Shown in pieces: positions 46,129 through 54,890 of a stretch of 64,000 nucleotides of DNA; position 1 is the stretch's first letter, and each line of letters begins with the position of its first letter. The position numbers and the translations under genes were made by a program. This stretch comes from Nannocystis punicea. GTDB lineage: Bacteria; Myxococcota_A; Polyangia; Nannocystales; Nannocystaceae. The notes under the pieces were generated by a model, which did no database searches, was not told where the DNA came from, and worked only from the letters and a program-made list of their open reading frames with translations. The stretch spans positions 12,168,001 to 12,232,000 of the forward strand of contig NZ_CP114040.1 in NCBI RefSeq assembly GCF_026965555.1, read 5' to 3'.

Positions 46129-46434
46129 CTACTTGTCCCCCGGGCAGCCCTTCGGCTCGTTCTCCTTCTTCTTGCAGGGGTTCGAGCTCGGCGCGGGATG
46201 GTGCGGGTTGTCGCGCTGAACGAGGTCGTCGCCGTCGGACGAATCGAACCCCTTCAGGTCGGCGTCCTCGGAGGGCGCCAACTCGTCGGACCCCTGATCC
46301 AGGACGCCCGGTTCGGGGGCGAGGCCGAAGTCGATGGGCTGGCGCTGACCCGCGAGTTCCGGGCCGGCGAGCGCGACGAACACCACAAAGAGCGAATTCG
46401 GCAGCATGACGAGGCTCCTGTCGTTGAACAGCAT
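46129..46434 (-). CDS. Small exported protein, unknown function
   Basis: 101 residues from ATG 46434, chosen because GGAGGAG lies six bases upstream. The N-terminus MLFNDRSLVMLPNSLFVVFVALAGPELAGQ is a signal peptide. The mature part is acidic (SDELAPSEDADLKGFDSSDGDDLVQ) and ends with a Cys-containing Lys-rich segment (NPCKKKENEPKGCPGDK), which could form one disulfide. No family recognised. Confidence 0.55.
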   Translation of the reverse strand: MLFNDRSLVMLPNSLFVVFVALAGPELAGQRQPIDFGLAPEPGVLDQGSDELAPSEDADLKGFDSSDGDDLVQRDNPHHPAPSSNPCKKKENEPKGCPGDK

Positions 46435-46919
46435 CGTTGTCTCCTCCATCCCGCGCACAGGGCGAGATGGCGTCGAAAACATGGTTCCGAGGCCCGAGCC
46501 TGTCGAGCAAGAGTTTCCCCGATTTCGCGGGGATTGTGCGGTCCCGTCGGATCGCCGTCGCCGCTGGAGCTGCATGAAGCGACACCACAGGCACGACCAT
46601 GTCCGCCGGTCCAGGTGACTGTGCGGCGCTCCACGCATTCGCGCCGACCGATCGTCTTGCGATTGGAATGTCCGACGGTCAGTCGCCCCGTGCCCCGCCG
46701 AGACGGCGCTCGCAATTGGCGGCACCCCCGTGGCCACATGGAGGGGCGGGCCGCAGCGCCCAGGCCGCGGGCTACCAGGCGCGAGAACAGCTCCCGCGCC
46801 GGAGTCCTTGCTCCTCGCATTGTCCGCGAGGCGTCGACCGTTCGCGGGCCGCTCGGCCTCCGCGTCGCCCGCTCCTGCGCTTCCGCCGGCAGGCGCGTCG
46901 GGCCGGCCGCGCGCGAAGC
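46435..46919. other. 485-bp intergenic region without a recognised gene
   Basis: It lies upstream of the small exported protein and downstream of the propeller lipoprotein stop. Its A/T-richer part (about 46,490-46,560) is the likely promoter zone of the small gene. Open frames here are Arg-rich shadows. Confidence 0.4.
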
Positions 46920-48326
46920 TCAGCCCTGCGGATTGCAGGTCACGTTGTTGATCTGCCCGCCCGCCATGTCGCTGTACGTATAGGGCGCGTTGAGCCCGTC
47001 GTAGGTGGCGATCTCGTAGGTATCGGGGTGGATGCGGAAGGCCTGGGTGCCGCCGAGGATCACCGCCCAGATGTAGCCGTCGACGTCGATCCCCACCCCG
47101 CGCGCGAGCCCGGGATTGGGCAGCAGCACCGTGTCGCCGACCATCATCGTCTCGGAGTCGACCCACCCGACCCCGCCGGCGGTCGCCTTCCACACGCGGC
47201 CCTTGAGGTCGACCGCGACGCCGCTGCCGCCGTTGCCCGGCTGATTGCCGATCTGCGAGGCCCACTGCATCGTCGCCGGGTCGTAGCGCTGGCCGCTGTC
47301 GATCCACACCCGGCCCTTGGCGTCGACCGTGATCCCGTACGAGCCGCCGTTGATGGTGTAGTACTCGAGCGTCTCGTAGTCGACGTGCACGATCGTGCCC
47401 GCCGACCAGATGTACATCCAAAAATTGTTGTCGCTGTCGACCGCCCCGCCGTACGGTCCGAACGTCCCGCCGCAGGTGATCTCCGGCATGTGGATCGTGT
47501 CCTCGACCTCGCCGGTGTCGCCGTTCAGGCGGTAGACGAAGATGCCCGGGGAGCCGTCGCACGGCCACACCGCGCCCTTGGTGCCGTTGGCGGCGGCGAC
47601 CCAGATCTTCTGGTTCTCGTGCTCGCAGGTGGCCGGGTTGTAGGTGCCCGAGGTCCAGGCGATCGGCCGCTGCGTGGTGGCGTCGGGGAAGGCCGTGAAC
47701 CACGCGATGCACTCCTCCTGATCGAACGGCAGCACGTTGTCCTTGCCCTGCGACGTCTCGATGACGCCGTTGCCGTTCTTGTCGCTGCAGTACTCCTCGC
47801 GCGCCCAGATCTTGGTGATCCCGCCGGCCCGGTTGGCGACTGCGACGGCCTTGCCGTCGATGCTGACCGAGGTCCGCGACGGGTTGCCGGCCTGGTCGGC
47901 GCGGGTGATGTAGCGCCCCTCCTCCTCCATGGTCCGCGTGTCGATCTTGCTGATCGTGTGCTCGCCGCTGTTGGCGATCCACACGTAGCTCCAGTCGGTG
48001 TTGCCGCACTTGGTCGCGCACGAGCCCCCCTGGTCCGGCGCCGCGACGTCGAGCTTGAGGCCGTTGGTGGTCGAAGTGCTGGCGGTCGGCTCCGCCGTCG
48101 TGCTGCCGCTGTCGGAGTCGGTCGCGCCGCCGGTGCTGGTGGTGGTCGTCGTCTGCCCGCCGCTGCCCGTCGTCGGCGTGTCCGTCGTCGTCACCGGCGC
48201 AGTGGTCGTGATCGTGGTGGTGCTCGTGTCCCCGGCCGTGGTGGCCGCTTTGTCGTCGCCGCAGCCGACGAGCGCGAGCGCCAGGGTGGAGGCGAAGACC
48301 ACGGACGGATCGGTGCAGCGGACCAT
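46920..48326 (-). CDS. Vgb/NHL-like beta-propeller lipoprotein
   Basis: 468 residues from ATG 48326 (ATG 48350 also in frame). TDPSVVFASTLALALVGCG is a lipoprotein signal with a Thr/Ser/Gly linker to about residue 90. The body shows repeated blades: YVWIANSGEHTISKIDTRTM, VAVANRAGGITKIWARE, GIFVYRLNGDTGEVEDTI, GGAVDSDNNFWMYIWSAG, GITVDAKGRVWIDSG and GVAVDLKGRVWKATAGG, similar to virginiamycin-B-lyase-type propellers. CATKCGN and GNGVIETSQGKDN are insertions. Surface binding is the likely role; no lyase catalytic residues can be claimed. Confidence 0.82.
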   Translation of the reverse strand: MVRCTDPSVVFASTLALALVGCGDDKAATTAGDTSTTTITTTAPVTTTDTPTTGSGGQTTTTTSTGGATDSDSGSTTAEPTASTSTTNGLKLDVAAPDQGGSCATKCGNTDWSYVWIANSGEHTISKIDTRTMEEEGRYITRADQAGNPSRTSVSIDGKAVAVANRAGGITKIWAREEYCSDKNGNGVIETSQGKDNVLPFDQEECIAWFTAFPDATTQRPIAWTSGTYNPATCEHENQKIWVAAANGTKGAVWPCDGSPGIFVYRLNGDTGEVEDTIHMPEITCGGTFGPYGGAVDSDNNFWMYIWSAGTIVHVDYETLEYYTINGGSYGITVDAKGRVWIDSGQRYDPATMQWASQIGNQPGNGGSGVAVDLKGRVWKATAGGVGWVDSETMMVGDTVLLPNPGLARGVGIDVDGYIWAVILGGTQAFRIHPDTYEIATYDGLNAPYTYSDMAGGQINNVTCNPQG

Positions 48327-48850
48327 GAAACAAGGGTATTCTCTCGCCATGATCGGGGGCAAGTCCTCAAAAATGTCCTCGTTCGCAGGCCATTGGTTCC
48401 CAGGCCTCGGGTCGCGGATCGGGAGCAATCTGACCGAAAAGACAGACACTCTATTGATTGGATTTCATCGACTGTCGCCATTGTTCGAGGGGCTGCATCC
48501 CGTGGCGCGACCGATCGACGCCCTGACGCCGTCACCCGTCGAACCACCCGATTTTCCCGGGCTCTGAACAACCTGCCCGATAGGACATGTTTTTTATAGG
48601 TCATTCATCGAGGTGACTCTCGTCATGCTCCGATGGCCGTCGGGACACGCGAGCCGGTTCCTCGGTGGCGAGGTCGAACAGGTCGACTTCCTGAAGGACG
48701 ATGGCGATCTCGCTCGGCGAGGCGTCGACCGGGGACACCTCCCCCCGCACTCGGACGCGGCGTCTCCTCGCGCCGCCCAATACCGCGCCGCCTCCCGCGC
48801 TCATGCGCTCGCGCGGGCGTGCTACCGTCTCCTGCCACAGGAGGCTCGAG
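48327..48850. other. 524-bp intergenic region with one 14-bp unit
   Basis: TGCCCGATAGGACA lies at 48574-48587, followed by a T-run (TGTTTTTTATAGG). Otherwise no gene is seen. The region has A/T-rich stretches near 48,350-48,460 that may hold the promoter of the propeller gene. The right end provides AGGAGG for the 31-residue ORF. Confidence 0.4.
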
Positions 48851-48946
48851 ATGAAGACCAAGAAACCAGTCACTCCCTTGAAGATCAAGACCGCCGTCCG
48901 CGCCGGCCACGACACGGCCAAGAACGCCATCGGCAACATCCGCTGA
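48851..48946 (+). CDS. 31-residue basic peptide ORF
   Basis: ATG 48851 is preceded by AGGAGG with six bases of spacing, one of the best ribosome sites in the window. The peptide MKTKKPVTPLKIKTAVRAGH (first 20 residues) is Lys-rich and ends DTAKNAIGNIR. The KKPVTPLKIKTAVRAG pattern resembles leader-like small peptides of RiPP type, but there is no Cys and only Thr residues that could be modified, and no modifying enzyme is adjacent. It could be a small regulatory peptide. A repeat unit (TGTCCTGAAGGCCA at 49011) follows 65 bp later. Confidence 0.5.
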   Translation: MKTKKPVTPLKIKTAVRAGHDTAKNAIGNIR

Positions 48947-49122
48947 GGCACGGGCGCTCGGCGCACGGTGTCCGGAGTTCTCGGGGCCCGCGTTGTGACT
49001 CTCAAAAATCTGTCCTGAAGGCCAGCCAACTCATTGGCCGGCCTCCCGCGGGAGCGACTCGCACCATTGCCGCGGCCGGCTTGACGTTTGGCGCAAGCTG
49101 GGTCAAATTTGGTGATCGTTCG

Positions 49123-50028
49123 ATGTCCCTCCCCGATCATCCGCGGATCGGCCAGCCGCCCGCCGAGGGCGACGTGGTCCGGCGATTGCTGCATGCGGAG
49201 CGCTCGGGCGCCCTGCGGACCTACGAGCTGCGCCTCCGCGGCGGAACGGTAACGACGACCGTCGGCCGGCCCGAGCGCAAGTTCGCGATTCGCACCCAAA
49301 CCACGCTCGTGCCGGCGACAGCAGCCGCACACCTCGACCGTCAGGTCGCGGTCCTGCGAGCCAAGGGCGCCCGGCTGCTGGCCGACGACGCCGAGTTCCC
49401 GGTCGCCGCCGACCGTCGATTCAAGGTCCTCCCCGGCATCGAGCCCGAGGTCGCCAGCGAAGTCGCACGCAACCTGCGGGCCCACCGGCGCAAGTTCGCC
49501 ATGCTGGACAAGCTGCAGTGGGCGGCGGGCGACGACTGGGATCTTCTGATGTGGTCGCTGGTGCGGGCCGGCCGCGTGCAGCCGCACCGAGACGTCGAGC
49601 TGTGGATGCTGCTCGCCGACGCCGCGCTCGAGGGCGACGCGATCACAGTGATGGACCTGGCGAGCCGGATCGCCTCCCTCGCCGAACTGTACCGCGGTCG
49701 CGGCTACGATGAATTCGCCGAGGCCCTGCCCGGCTGCGACGCGGCCACCGAGAGGTTGCTGTGGAGCGCGTACCTCGACGACCGCGCCCACGTGAACGCG
49801 CGGGCGCTCGAGCTGTCTCCGGCCCTACAGCGCGGCCTGTGGCTGATCCGCGCCCGCGCCGGCGACCCCGTCCCCGAAGCGATCGCCGACGAGCTCGCCA
49901 CCTGGCTGCGCGCCCGTCCCCGCCCGTTCACGCCGCTCGAGGCGATCGACGGCGACGCGTTCGTCCGGCTCGACGTCCCGGAGCTGCTCCGGCGCATCGA
50001 CGCGGTGAAGTGCGCGACGTTGGAGTAA
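49123..50028 (+). CDS. WGR-like domain protein
   Basis: 301 residues from ATG 49123. Residues 20-85 resemble a WGR domain: TYELRLRGGTVTTTVGRPERK, then a linker and AAHLDRQVAVLRAKGARLL, matching the GR-x-G and K..KG pattern, though Trp is replaced by Val. WGR domains bind nucleic acid or act next to polymerases and PARPs. The rest is helical repeat-like (LWMLLADAALEGDAITVMDLASRI, ALQRGLWLIRARAGD) without a recognised family. It lies 34 bp upstream of an Imm53 gene and may form an operon with it. Confidence 0.55.
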   Translation: MSLPDHPRIGQPPAEGDVVRRLLHAERSGALRTYELRLRGGTVTTTVGRPERKFAIRTQTTLVPATAAAHLDRQVAVLRAKGARLLADDAEFPVAADRRFKVLPGIEPEVASEVARNLRAHRRKFAMLDKLQWAAGDDWDLLMWSLVRAGRVQPHRDVELWMLLADAALEGDAITVMDLASRIASLAELYRGRGYDEFAEALPGCDAATERLLWSAYLDDRAHVNARALELSPALQRGLWLIRARAGDPVPEAIADELATWLRARPRPFTPLEAIDGDAFVRLDVPELLRRIDAVKCATLE

Positions 50029-50062
50029 GCTGGCCAATGCGCCGCCGGACGAACAGAGCACG

Positions 50063-50386
50063 ATGACCCATCCATCACACCCACCCGCTCCCTCTGCCGA
50101 CCCTGTGCTCACCCGGCTGCAATCATGGTACGCGAGCATGTGCAATGATTCCTGGGAGCACGCCCACGGGGTTCGCATCGACACCCTCGACAATCCCGGG
50201 TGGCTGGTGCGAATCGAGCTCGGCGGCGCCGTCCTGCCTGCAGAGAGTTTTCAGCCGGTGATCATCGATCGCAGCGACAGCGACTGGGTCCGCTGCCGGG
50301 TCGAGGACGGGAGCTTTCAGGCCACCGGCGGAGTCGCCAATTTGCTGGAGATCCTGGAGATCTTCCTGCGCTTCGCGGGCGCGTGA
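50063..50386 (+). CDS. Immunity protein 53 (Imm53) family
   Basis: 107 residues from ATG 50063. LQSWYASMCNDSWEHAHGVR, then IDTLDNPGWLVRIELGGAVL, DWVRCRVEDGSFQATGG and VANLLEILEIFLRF match the Imm53 consensus (W...WEH..GV.I.TLDNPGW...I.L). Imm53 proteins protect against nuclease or other toxins delivered by T6SS, T7SS or CDI systems. No toxin gene adjoins it, so it is an orphan immunity gene. It probably shares a transcript with the WGR-like gene. Confidence 0.85.
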   Translation: MTHPSHPPAPSADPVLTRLQSWYASMCNDSWEHAHGVRIDTLDNPGWLVRIELGGAVLPAESFQPVIIDRSDSDWVRCRVEDGSFQATGGVANLLEILEIFLRFAGA

Positions 50387-50407
50387 CGCTCTCCCGAGGG
50401 CGCTGCC

Positions 50408-51256
50408 TCAGCTCCGGCTGAACGTCCGGCGGAGGCGGTGCAGCCGCTCCTCGTCGACGAACAGCACGAAGAACGCGCACATCTGCAGGGCGAAGAACAC
50501 CAGCTCGCGCATGGTCACGGCGATGGTGAGGAACATGCCGAAGCCCATCGCGTAGCCGAGCGGGCGCAGGCGGCGGACGGTGAACAGGAGCGGCGACGCC
50601 AGCTCGAACGCCAGGGCGAGGTGCTGCAGCCCGGCCCACACCGGCAGCGACAGGTTGCGGACCATCCACGCCGCAGTGTCGGTCATGAAGTTGAGCTGGA
50701 CCTGATGCCACAACGTGTCGCTGTGCCCCAGCCAATCGCCGTACCTGACCTTGCAGACACCCGCGCCGAACAGCTGCACGATCAGGGTGAACTGCAGCAC
50801 CCGCAGCGGCCAGGCCGAGCGGAGCGTCGCGCGGCCCTCGCTGTCGGCGGCGATCGGCGGCGCGAGGGCGAGGACGAGCAGGCCGCCGAGGAAGATCTTG
50901 TTGATCGTGAAGGCAGCCAGGCGGTCGGCGCCGGTGACGTAGGCCGTGCCGAGCAGGACCGGCCAGATCGCCAGGCGCGGCTTGAAGCCGACGATCAGCG
51001 CGACGATCGCGGCGAAGTAGGCCGCGCCGAACCACGGCAGCGCCGCCTCCGACAGCAGCGGCACCGCCTGCTGGTACCCGCCGCTCGCGCCCCCGCTCGG
51101 GTGGTAGCCGACCGGCGTGAGCCACTCGGCCGCGAAGCGCCAGCGGAACGCGACGTAGTAGAGCAGCGTCGCCGCGAACAGGGCGCGAAACACCACCAGC
51201 CGCCCGGCGGCGACCGGCCCGAACACGAACGCGACGGCCCGCTGCAGCGGCGTCAC
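50408..51256 (-). CDS. HTTM-type membrane protein
   Basis: 282 residues from GTG 51256, which overlaps the stop of the upstream ORF (GTGA). Six or seven hydrophobic helices are visible, with the family pattern FGPVAAGRLVVFRALFAATL, then RWRFAAEWLTPVGYHP, LQFTLIVQLFGAGVCKV, WHQVQLNFMTDTAAW and LAFELASPLLF. HTTM domains occur in vitamin-K-dependent carboxylases and related membrane enzymes; this short form lacks the carboxylase C-terminal domain. It is the last gene of a minus-strand operon beginning with glpD. Confidence 0.82.
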   Translation of the reverse strand: MTPLQRAVAFVFGPVAAGRLVVFRALFAATLLYYVAFRWRFAAEWLTPVGYHPSGGASGGYQQAVPLLSEAALPWFGAAYFAAIVALIVGFKPRLAIWPVLLGTAYVTGADRLAAFTINKIFLGGLLVLALAPPIAADSEGRATLRSAWPLRVLQFTLIVQLFGAGVCKVRYGDWLGHSDTLWHQVQLNFMTDTAAWMVRNLSLPVWAGLQHLALAFELASPLLFTVRRLRPLGYAMGFGMFLTIAVTMRELVFFALQMCAFFVLFVDEERLHRLRRTFSRS

Positions 51257-51621
51257 GCGACCCGCCCTCCTGGCCGCATTCGCGACGCCGCGATGAGCCG
51301 GTCCGTTCGCACAGGGCGGGCCTCGCCCCGCGCCTCACCGCCCGATCCTTCTCCCCGCCCCGCCGACCGGCTCACGGACGACATGTCCCTTCGCACAGGT
51401 CGGGCCTCGCCCCGCCTCCGACCGCCGGAGCGTTCACGCCGCCTCGCCGACCGGCTCACGAACGACATCTCCCTTCGCACAGGTCGTGCCTCGCAGCGCG
51501 CCCGACCGCCGATGCGCCCATCCCGCCCCGCCGGCCGGCTCACGAGCGACATGCCCCTTCGCACAGGCCGCCCCGACGCCCCACGACATGTCTCTTCAGA
51601 CATGTCCATCTCGGCCGTCAC
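51253..51621 (-). CDS. 28-residue tandem repeat ORF inside the operon
   Basis: 122 residues from GTG 51621, which overlaps the stop of the upstream gene; its own stop overlaps the GTG of the HTTM gene. Both junctions read GTGA. The body is three and a half copies of a 28-residue unit, PVRRDMSSVSRSAGR plus GEGSGGEARGEAR, encoded by 84-bp DNA repeats. The sequence is basic and low-complexity, without family resemblance. It may be a real linker-like peptide or simply a repeat that expanded while keeping translation coupled. No function can be assigned. Confidence 0.5.
   Translation of the reverse strand: MTAEMDMSEETCRGASGRPVRRGMSLVSRPAGRDGRIGGRARCEARPVRREMSFVSRSARRRERSGGRRRGEARPVRRDMSSVSRSAGRGEGSGGEARGEARPVRTDRLIAASRMRPGGRVA
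51306..51602. repeat. 84-bp tandem repeat carrying the 14-bp element
   Basis: TTCGCACAGG occurs at 51306, 51390, 51474 and 51558, an exact 84-bp period (6 x 14, and 28 codons). Each unit carries a 14-mer ending in TTCGCACA (TGTCCCTTCGCACA, TCTCCCTTCGCACA, TGCCCCTTCGCACA), and copies differ mainly by substitutions. At 51589 a perfect unit TGTCTCTTCAGACA ends the array. Confidence 0.8.
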
Positions 51622-52178
51622 TTCGCACCTGTCCCTTGCGCCACCCCGCCGCGCAGGTCGTGCGTGGACAGCACGCGGACCGTCTGGGGCGTCGGCGCCG
51701 GCTTCTGCCAGTGGCCGGCGGGGGGCCGGGCCGGGTCGATCTTCTGCGCGCCGGCGAGGAAGCGGACCGCGACCACCGGGCTGCGGCCGGAATCGAGCTC
51801 ACGGTCGCGGGCGGCGATCCAGCGGGCGAGGTCGAGGCGCGACGCCTCCTGCCTGGCGCCGAAGCGCTCCATGAAGCGGTCGAAGCGGCTGCGGTAGCCG
51901 AACGGCTCCATCGGGAACATCGCCCGCTCGTCGACCGGCTCCCACTCGCGCCGGCCGTCGCGCAGTACTTGTATAAAATAATAGGAGACGATCTCGGGCC
52001 GGTGGCGGAACAGGCAGGAGATCGATCCGAGGTCGCGGACGATCGTGGGCCACCACGTCGCCGGCGCCGCCTGGATCGCGCCCTGGCTGATCGGCACCAC
52101 CCAGACCACGAGCACCAGCAGCGCCGCGGCGATGTCGCGTCGCAGCGGGCGCGGGGGCGCGGGGGCGGGCGCGCTCAC
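51618..52178 (-). CDS. Membrane-anchored protein next to HTTM
   Basis: 186 residues from GTG 52178, overlapping the stop of the agpS-like gene (GTGA). A single hydrophobic segment (DIAAALLVLVVWVVPISQG) lies at residues 15-34, followed by a soluble domain with SYYFIQVLRDGRREWEPVDE and SRFDRFMERFGARQEASRLD. It sits between the ether-lipid enzyme and the HTTM protein. Small membrane proteins of this kind often accompany HTTM genes; the function is unknown. Confidence 0.65.
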   Translation of the reverse strand: MSAPAPAPPRPLRRDIAAALLVLVVWVVPISQGAIQAAPATWWPTIVRDLGSISCLFRHRPEIVSYYFIQVLRDGRREWEPVDERAMFPMEPFGYRSRFDRFMERFGARQEASRLDLARWIAARDRELDSGRSPVVAVRFLAGAQKIDPARPPAGHWQKPAPTPQTVRVLSTHDLRGGVAQGTGAK

Positions 52179-53851
52179 CCGGGCAGCACCTTGCCCGGGT
52201 TGCAGGTGTGGTTGGGGTCGAGGCTGTCCTTGAGGCCAGCCAGGAGCGCGACCCCGACCTCGCCCTTCTCGCGCAGCAGCCACGGCGCGTGGTCGGTGCC
52301 GACCCCGTGGTGGTGGCTGATGGTGCCGCCGCCGGCGACGATCGCGTCGGAGGCGGCGCGCTTGATCGCCAGCCACTGCTCGACCTCGGCGCCCTGCTTC
52401 TGCGGGAAGATCATCGTGAAGTAGAGGCTCGCGCCGTCGATGTAACCATGGGACAGGTGGCACATGACGATCGCGCGCGCCTCGGGGTCGGCGGCGTTGT
52501 CGCGCAGGGCGTCGTGGATGGCCAGGTGGACGCCGCGGTAGAGGTGGTGCAGGTCCGACCAGCGGACCGAGGTCTCGAGCGTCTCGACGGCGACGCCGCG
52601 GTCGAGCATGGGGTCGCGCATGTACGGCATGGCGAACCGCTTCGAGTACCAGCGCTCGCCGACGCGGGTGCCGAGGTGGACGCCGCCGAGGCGCTCGATG
52701 ACCGCGCGGGTGCGGACCTGCGACTCGAGCACCGTCTCGCGGTCGCCCTCGAGGCCGACGATCAGCAGGCAGCGGCCCTCGCCGTAGCCGCGCCACGCCA
52801 GCGCCTGCATGGCCGCGCGCTCGATCGCCCCCGGCGGGTGCTGGGCGGCCGAGAAGCTCTGCAGGAAGTGGGTCTCGGGCGCGTCGGACAGGCGGAGCAT
52901 CGCCACCGGCAGCTCCTCCTGCAGGATCGTCCGCACCGCCTTCGCGCCGGCCGTGAAGTCCTTGAAGAAGAAGCCGCGGTAGTCCTTCTCGGCCGGGACG
53001 CGGTGGATCTTCACGGTCGCCTCGGTGATGACGCCGAGGATGCCCTCGCTGCCGGCGACGAACTGGTTGAGGTTGGGCCCCGCCGCCGAGGCCGGGAAGG
53101 CCTCGGTGCGCCACGGCCCCTTCGGCGTCGCCAGCTCGGCCGAGACCAGCCACTTCTCGGCCTTGCCGTAGCGGTACGACTGCTGCCCGGCCCCGCGCGC
53201 GGCGATCCACCCGCCGAGGGTCGAGAACTCGAACGACTGCGGGTAGTGGCCGAGAGTGAAGCCCTCGCGCTGCAGGGTGCGCTCGAGCTCCGGGCCGTAG
53301 ATGCCGGCCTGCACGCGCGCGGTCAGTGACTCGCTGTCGATCGCCAGCACCCGGCCGAGCCGCGTGGTGTCGAGGGTGACCACCGCGCGCTGGTCGTCGC
53401 CGCGGAGCGCCGACACCCCGCCGACCACCGACGAGCCGCCGCCGAACGGGACCAGGGCGAGGCCCTCGCGGTCGCAGTGCGTCACCACTGCCTGCACCTC
53501 TTCCCCGCTGCCGGGGTAGACCACCGCGTCAGGGGCGTGCCGCAGGTCACCTGACCGAAGGGCCAGGAGGTCGAGGTAGCTCTTGCCGCGCGAGTGGAAG
53601 GCGCGCTCGTAGCGGTCGGTCTTGACGTTGGCGGCGCCGACGATCGCGCGCAGGGCCCCGAGGTCGTCCTCCGACAGCGCCGGCGCGGCCAGCTCGAGGC
53701 GGTCGAGCGGCGCGGCCGGGCGGTGCGGCAGCTGCTTGCGGCCGAGCTGCTCGGCCACCCAGCGCCACACCTCCGGCTCGCGGCCACCCAGTTCGAAGCC
53801 GGCGTGGACGAAGCCCCAGCCGTTCCAGCGCAGCGCGCGGCGGTCGATCAT
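52175..53851 (-). CDS. Alkyldihydroxyacetonephosphate synthase-like FAD enzyme
   Basis: 558 residues from ATG 53851. It has the FAD-binding type 4 fold (PFGGGSSVVGGVSAL, LGGWIAARGAGQQSYRYGK, GSEGILGVITEATVKIHRVP), and the C-terminal substrate domain with ISHHHGVGTDHAPWL, where HHHGVG is the hallmark of AGPS. RWNGWGFVHAGFELG fits the W-GWG start of AGPS proteins. The enzyme swaps the acyl chain of acyl-DHAP for a fatty alcohol to make ether lipids, which myxobacteria use as a developmental signal. It lies 31 bp after the lipid kinase gene and two genes after glpD. Confidence 0.85.
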   Translation of the reverse strand: MIDRRALRWNGWGFVHAGFELGGREPEVWRWVAEQLGRKQLPHRPAAPLDRLELAAPALSEDDLGALRAIVGAANVKTDRYERAFHSRGKSYLDLLALRSGDLRHAPDAVVYPGSGEEVQAVVTHCDREGLALVPFGGGSSVVGGVSALRGDDQRAVVTLDTTRLGRVLAIDSESLTARVQAGIYGPELERTLQREGFTLGHYPQSFEFSTLGGWIAARGAGQQSYRYGKAEKWLVSAELATPKGPWRTEAFPASAAGPNLNQFVAGSEGILGVITEATVKIHRVPAEKDYRGFFFKDFTAGAKAVRTILQEELPVAMLRLSDAPETHFLQSFSAAQHPPGAIERAAMQALAWRGYGEGRCLLIVGLEGDRETVLESQVRTRAVIERLGGVHLGTRVGERWYSKRFAMPYMRDPMLDRGVAVETLETSVRWSDLHHLYRGVHLAIHDALRDNAADPEARAIVMCHLSHGYIDGASLYFTMIFPQKQGAEVEQWLAIKRAASDAIVAGGGTISHHHGVGTDHAPWLLREKGEVGVALLAGLKDSLDPNHTCNPGKVLPG

Positions 53852-53882
53852 CGGTCTGTCCCTTCGTACATGTGGTTTCGAC

Positions 53883-54830
53883 TCAATAGCGCAGGGTCAG
53901 CGCCCCGGGCAACACGGTGAAGGTCGCCGGCAGCCGGCCAGGGGCCTCGCCGTCGACGTCGAGCAGCACCTCGGCGCCCGCGGGCGCCCGCGCCTCGACC
54001 CGCGCCCCCGAGAGGTGGCGCACCTTGGGGTTCTTGAGGTGCTCGCCGCGGTAGATCGCGTTCGGGTCCTTGATGAAGTCGAGGAGGCCCATGTCGTGCA
54101 TCACGATCACCTCGAGCCGGCCGTCGCTCGGGTCGGCCATCGGCGCCACGTGCATCCCGCCGCCGAAGTAGCGGCCGTTGCACACCGCGGCGGTGTTGAC
54201 GACCAGCTTCAGCTCGGGGCCGTCGTCGACCCGCATCACGACCTCGGTCGGGCGGTAGCGCAAGAGGCCGCGCACGGTCGCCGCGAAGTAGGTGAACTTG
54301 CCGCCGAACAGCTTGGTGAGGCGGGCTTTGTTGACCTCGCGGTCGACCACGCCGGACACGCCGAAGCTGGCGATGTTGATGAAGTAGCGGGCGGCCGGCG
54401 AGCCGTCGTCGGCGACGTAGTCGAGGCGGCCGACGTCGAGCGGCCTGGGCTTGCCCTCGGCGATCCGGCGCACCTGGGCGTCGACGTCGCCGGCGGCGCC
54501 GAAGCTCTTGCGGAAGTCGCCGCCGGTCCCGAGCATCAGGATCGAGAGGGCAGCGCCCTCGCCGACGCGGACGTCGGGGGCGCCGGGGCGGGGCGGCTCG
54601 AAGAAGCCGTTGACGACCTCGTTGTTGGTGCCGTCGCCGCCGCAGGCGATCACCAGCTCGACGCCGTCGCGCAGGGCCTCGCGGGTGAGCCGGGCCGCGG
54701 CCATCGGCGCGTCGGTGAAGGCGACCTCGACCGGGCCGAGCGCCGCCTGCAACCTGGCGTGGACGTCCGGCCAGGCGCGCGCGAGGCGGCCGCGGGAGGA
54801 GTTCGGGTTGACGATCGCTCGCGCGCGCAT
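53883..54830 (-). CDS. Diacylglycerol/lipid kinase (YegS/DgkB family)
   Basis: 315 residues from ATG 54830. IVNPNSSRGRLARAWPD is the N-terminal block and LVIACGGDGTNNEVVNGFF carries GGDGT, the nucleotide-binding motif of the family. The rest (LGTGGDFRKSFGA, YFINIASFGVSGVVDREV, YFGGGMHVAPMADPSDGRLE) is characteristic. It phosphorylates diacylglycerol or related lipids at the membrane. In this operon it may act on ether-lipid precursors or recycle diacylglycerol (inference). Confidence 0.9.
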   Translation of the reverse strand: MRARAIVNPNSSRGRLARAWPDVHARLQAALGPVEVAFTDAPMAAARLTREALRDGVELVIACGGDGTNNEVVNGFFEPPRPGAPDVRVGEGAALSILMLGTGGDFRKSFGAAGDVDAQVRRIAEGKPRPLDVGRLDYVADDGSPAARYFINIASFGVSGVVDREVNKARLTKLFGGKFTYFAATVRGLLRYRPTEVVMRVDDGPELKLVVNTAAVCNGRYFGGGMHVAPMADPSDGRLEVIVMHDMGLLDFIKDPNAIYRGEHLKNPKVRHLSGARVEARAPAGAEVLLDVDGEAPGRLPATFTVLPGALTLRY

Positions 54831-54890
54831 ACGAGGAACCTTCGCGGCCTCCGGCCCGGGAGCAAGCTTATGTCGCCTCGGCCCGCCGTG

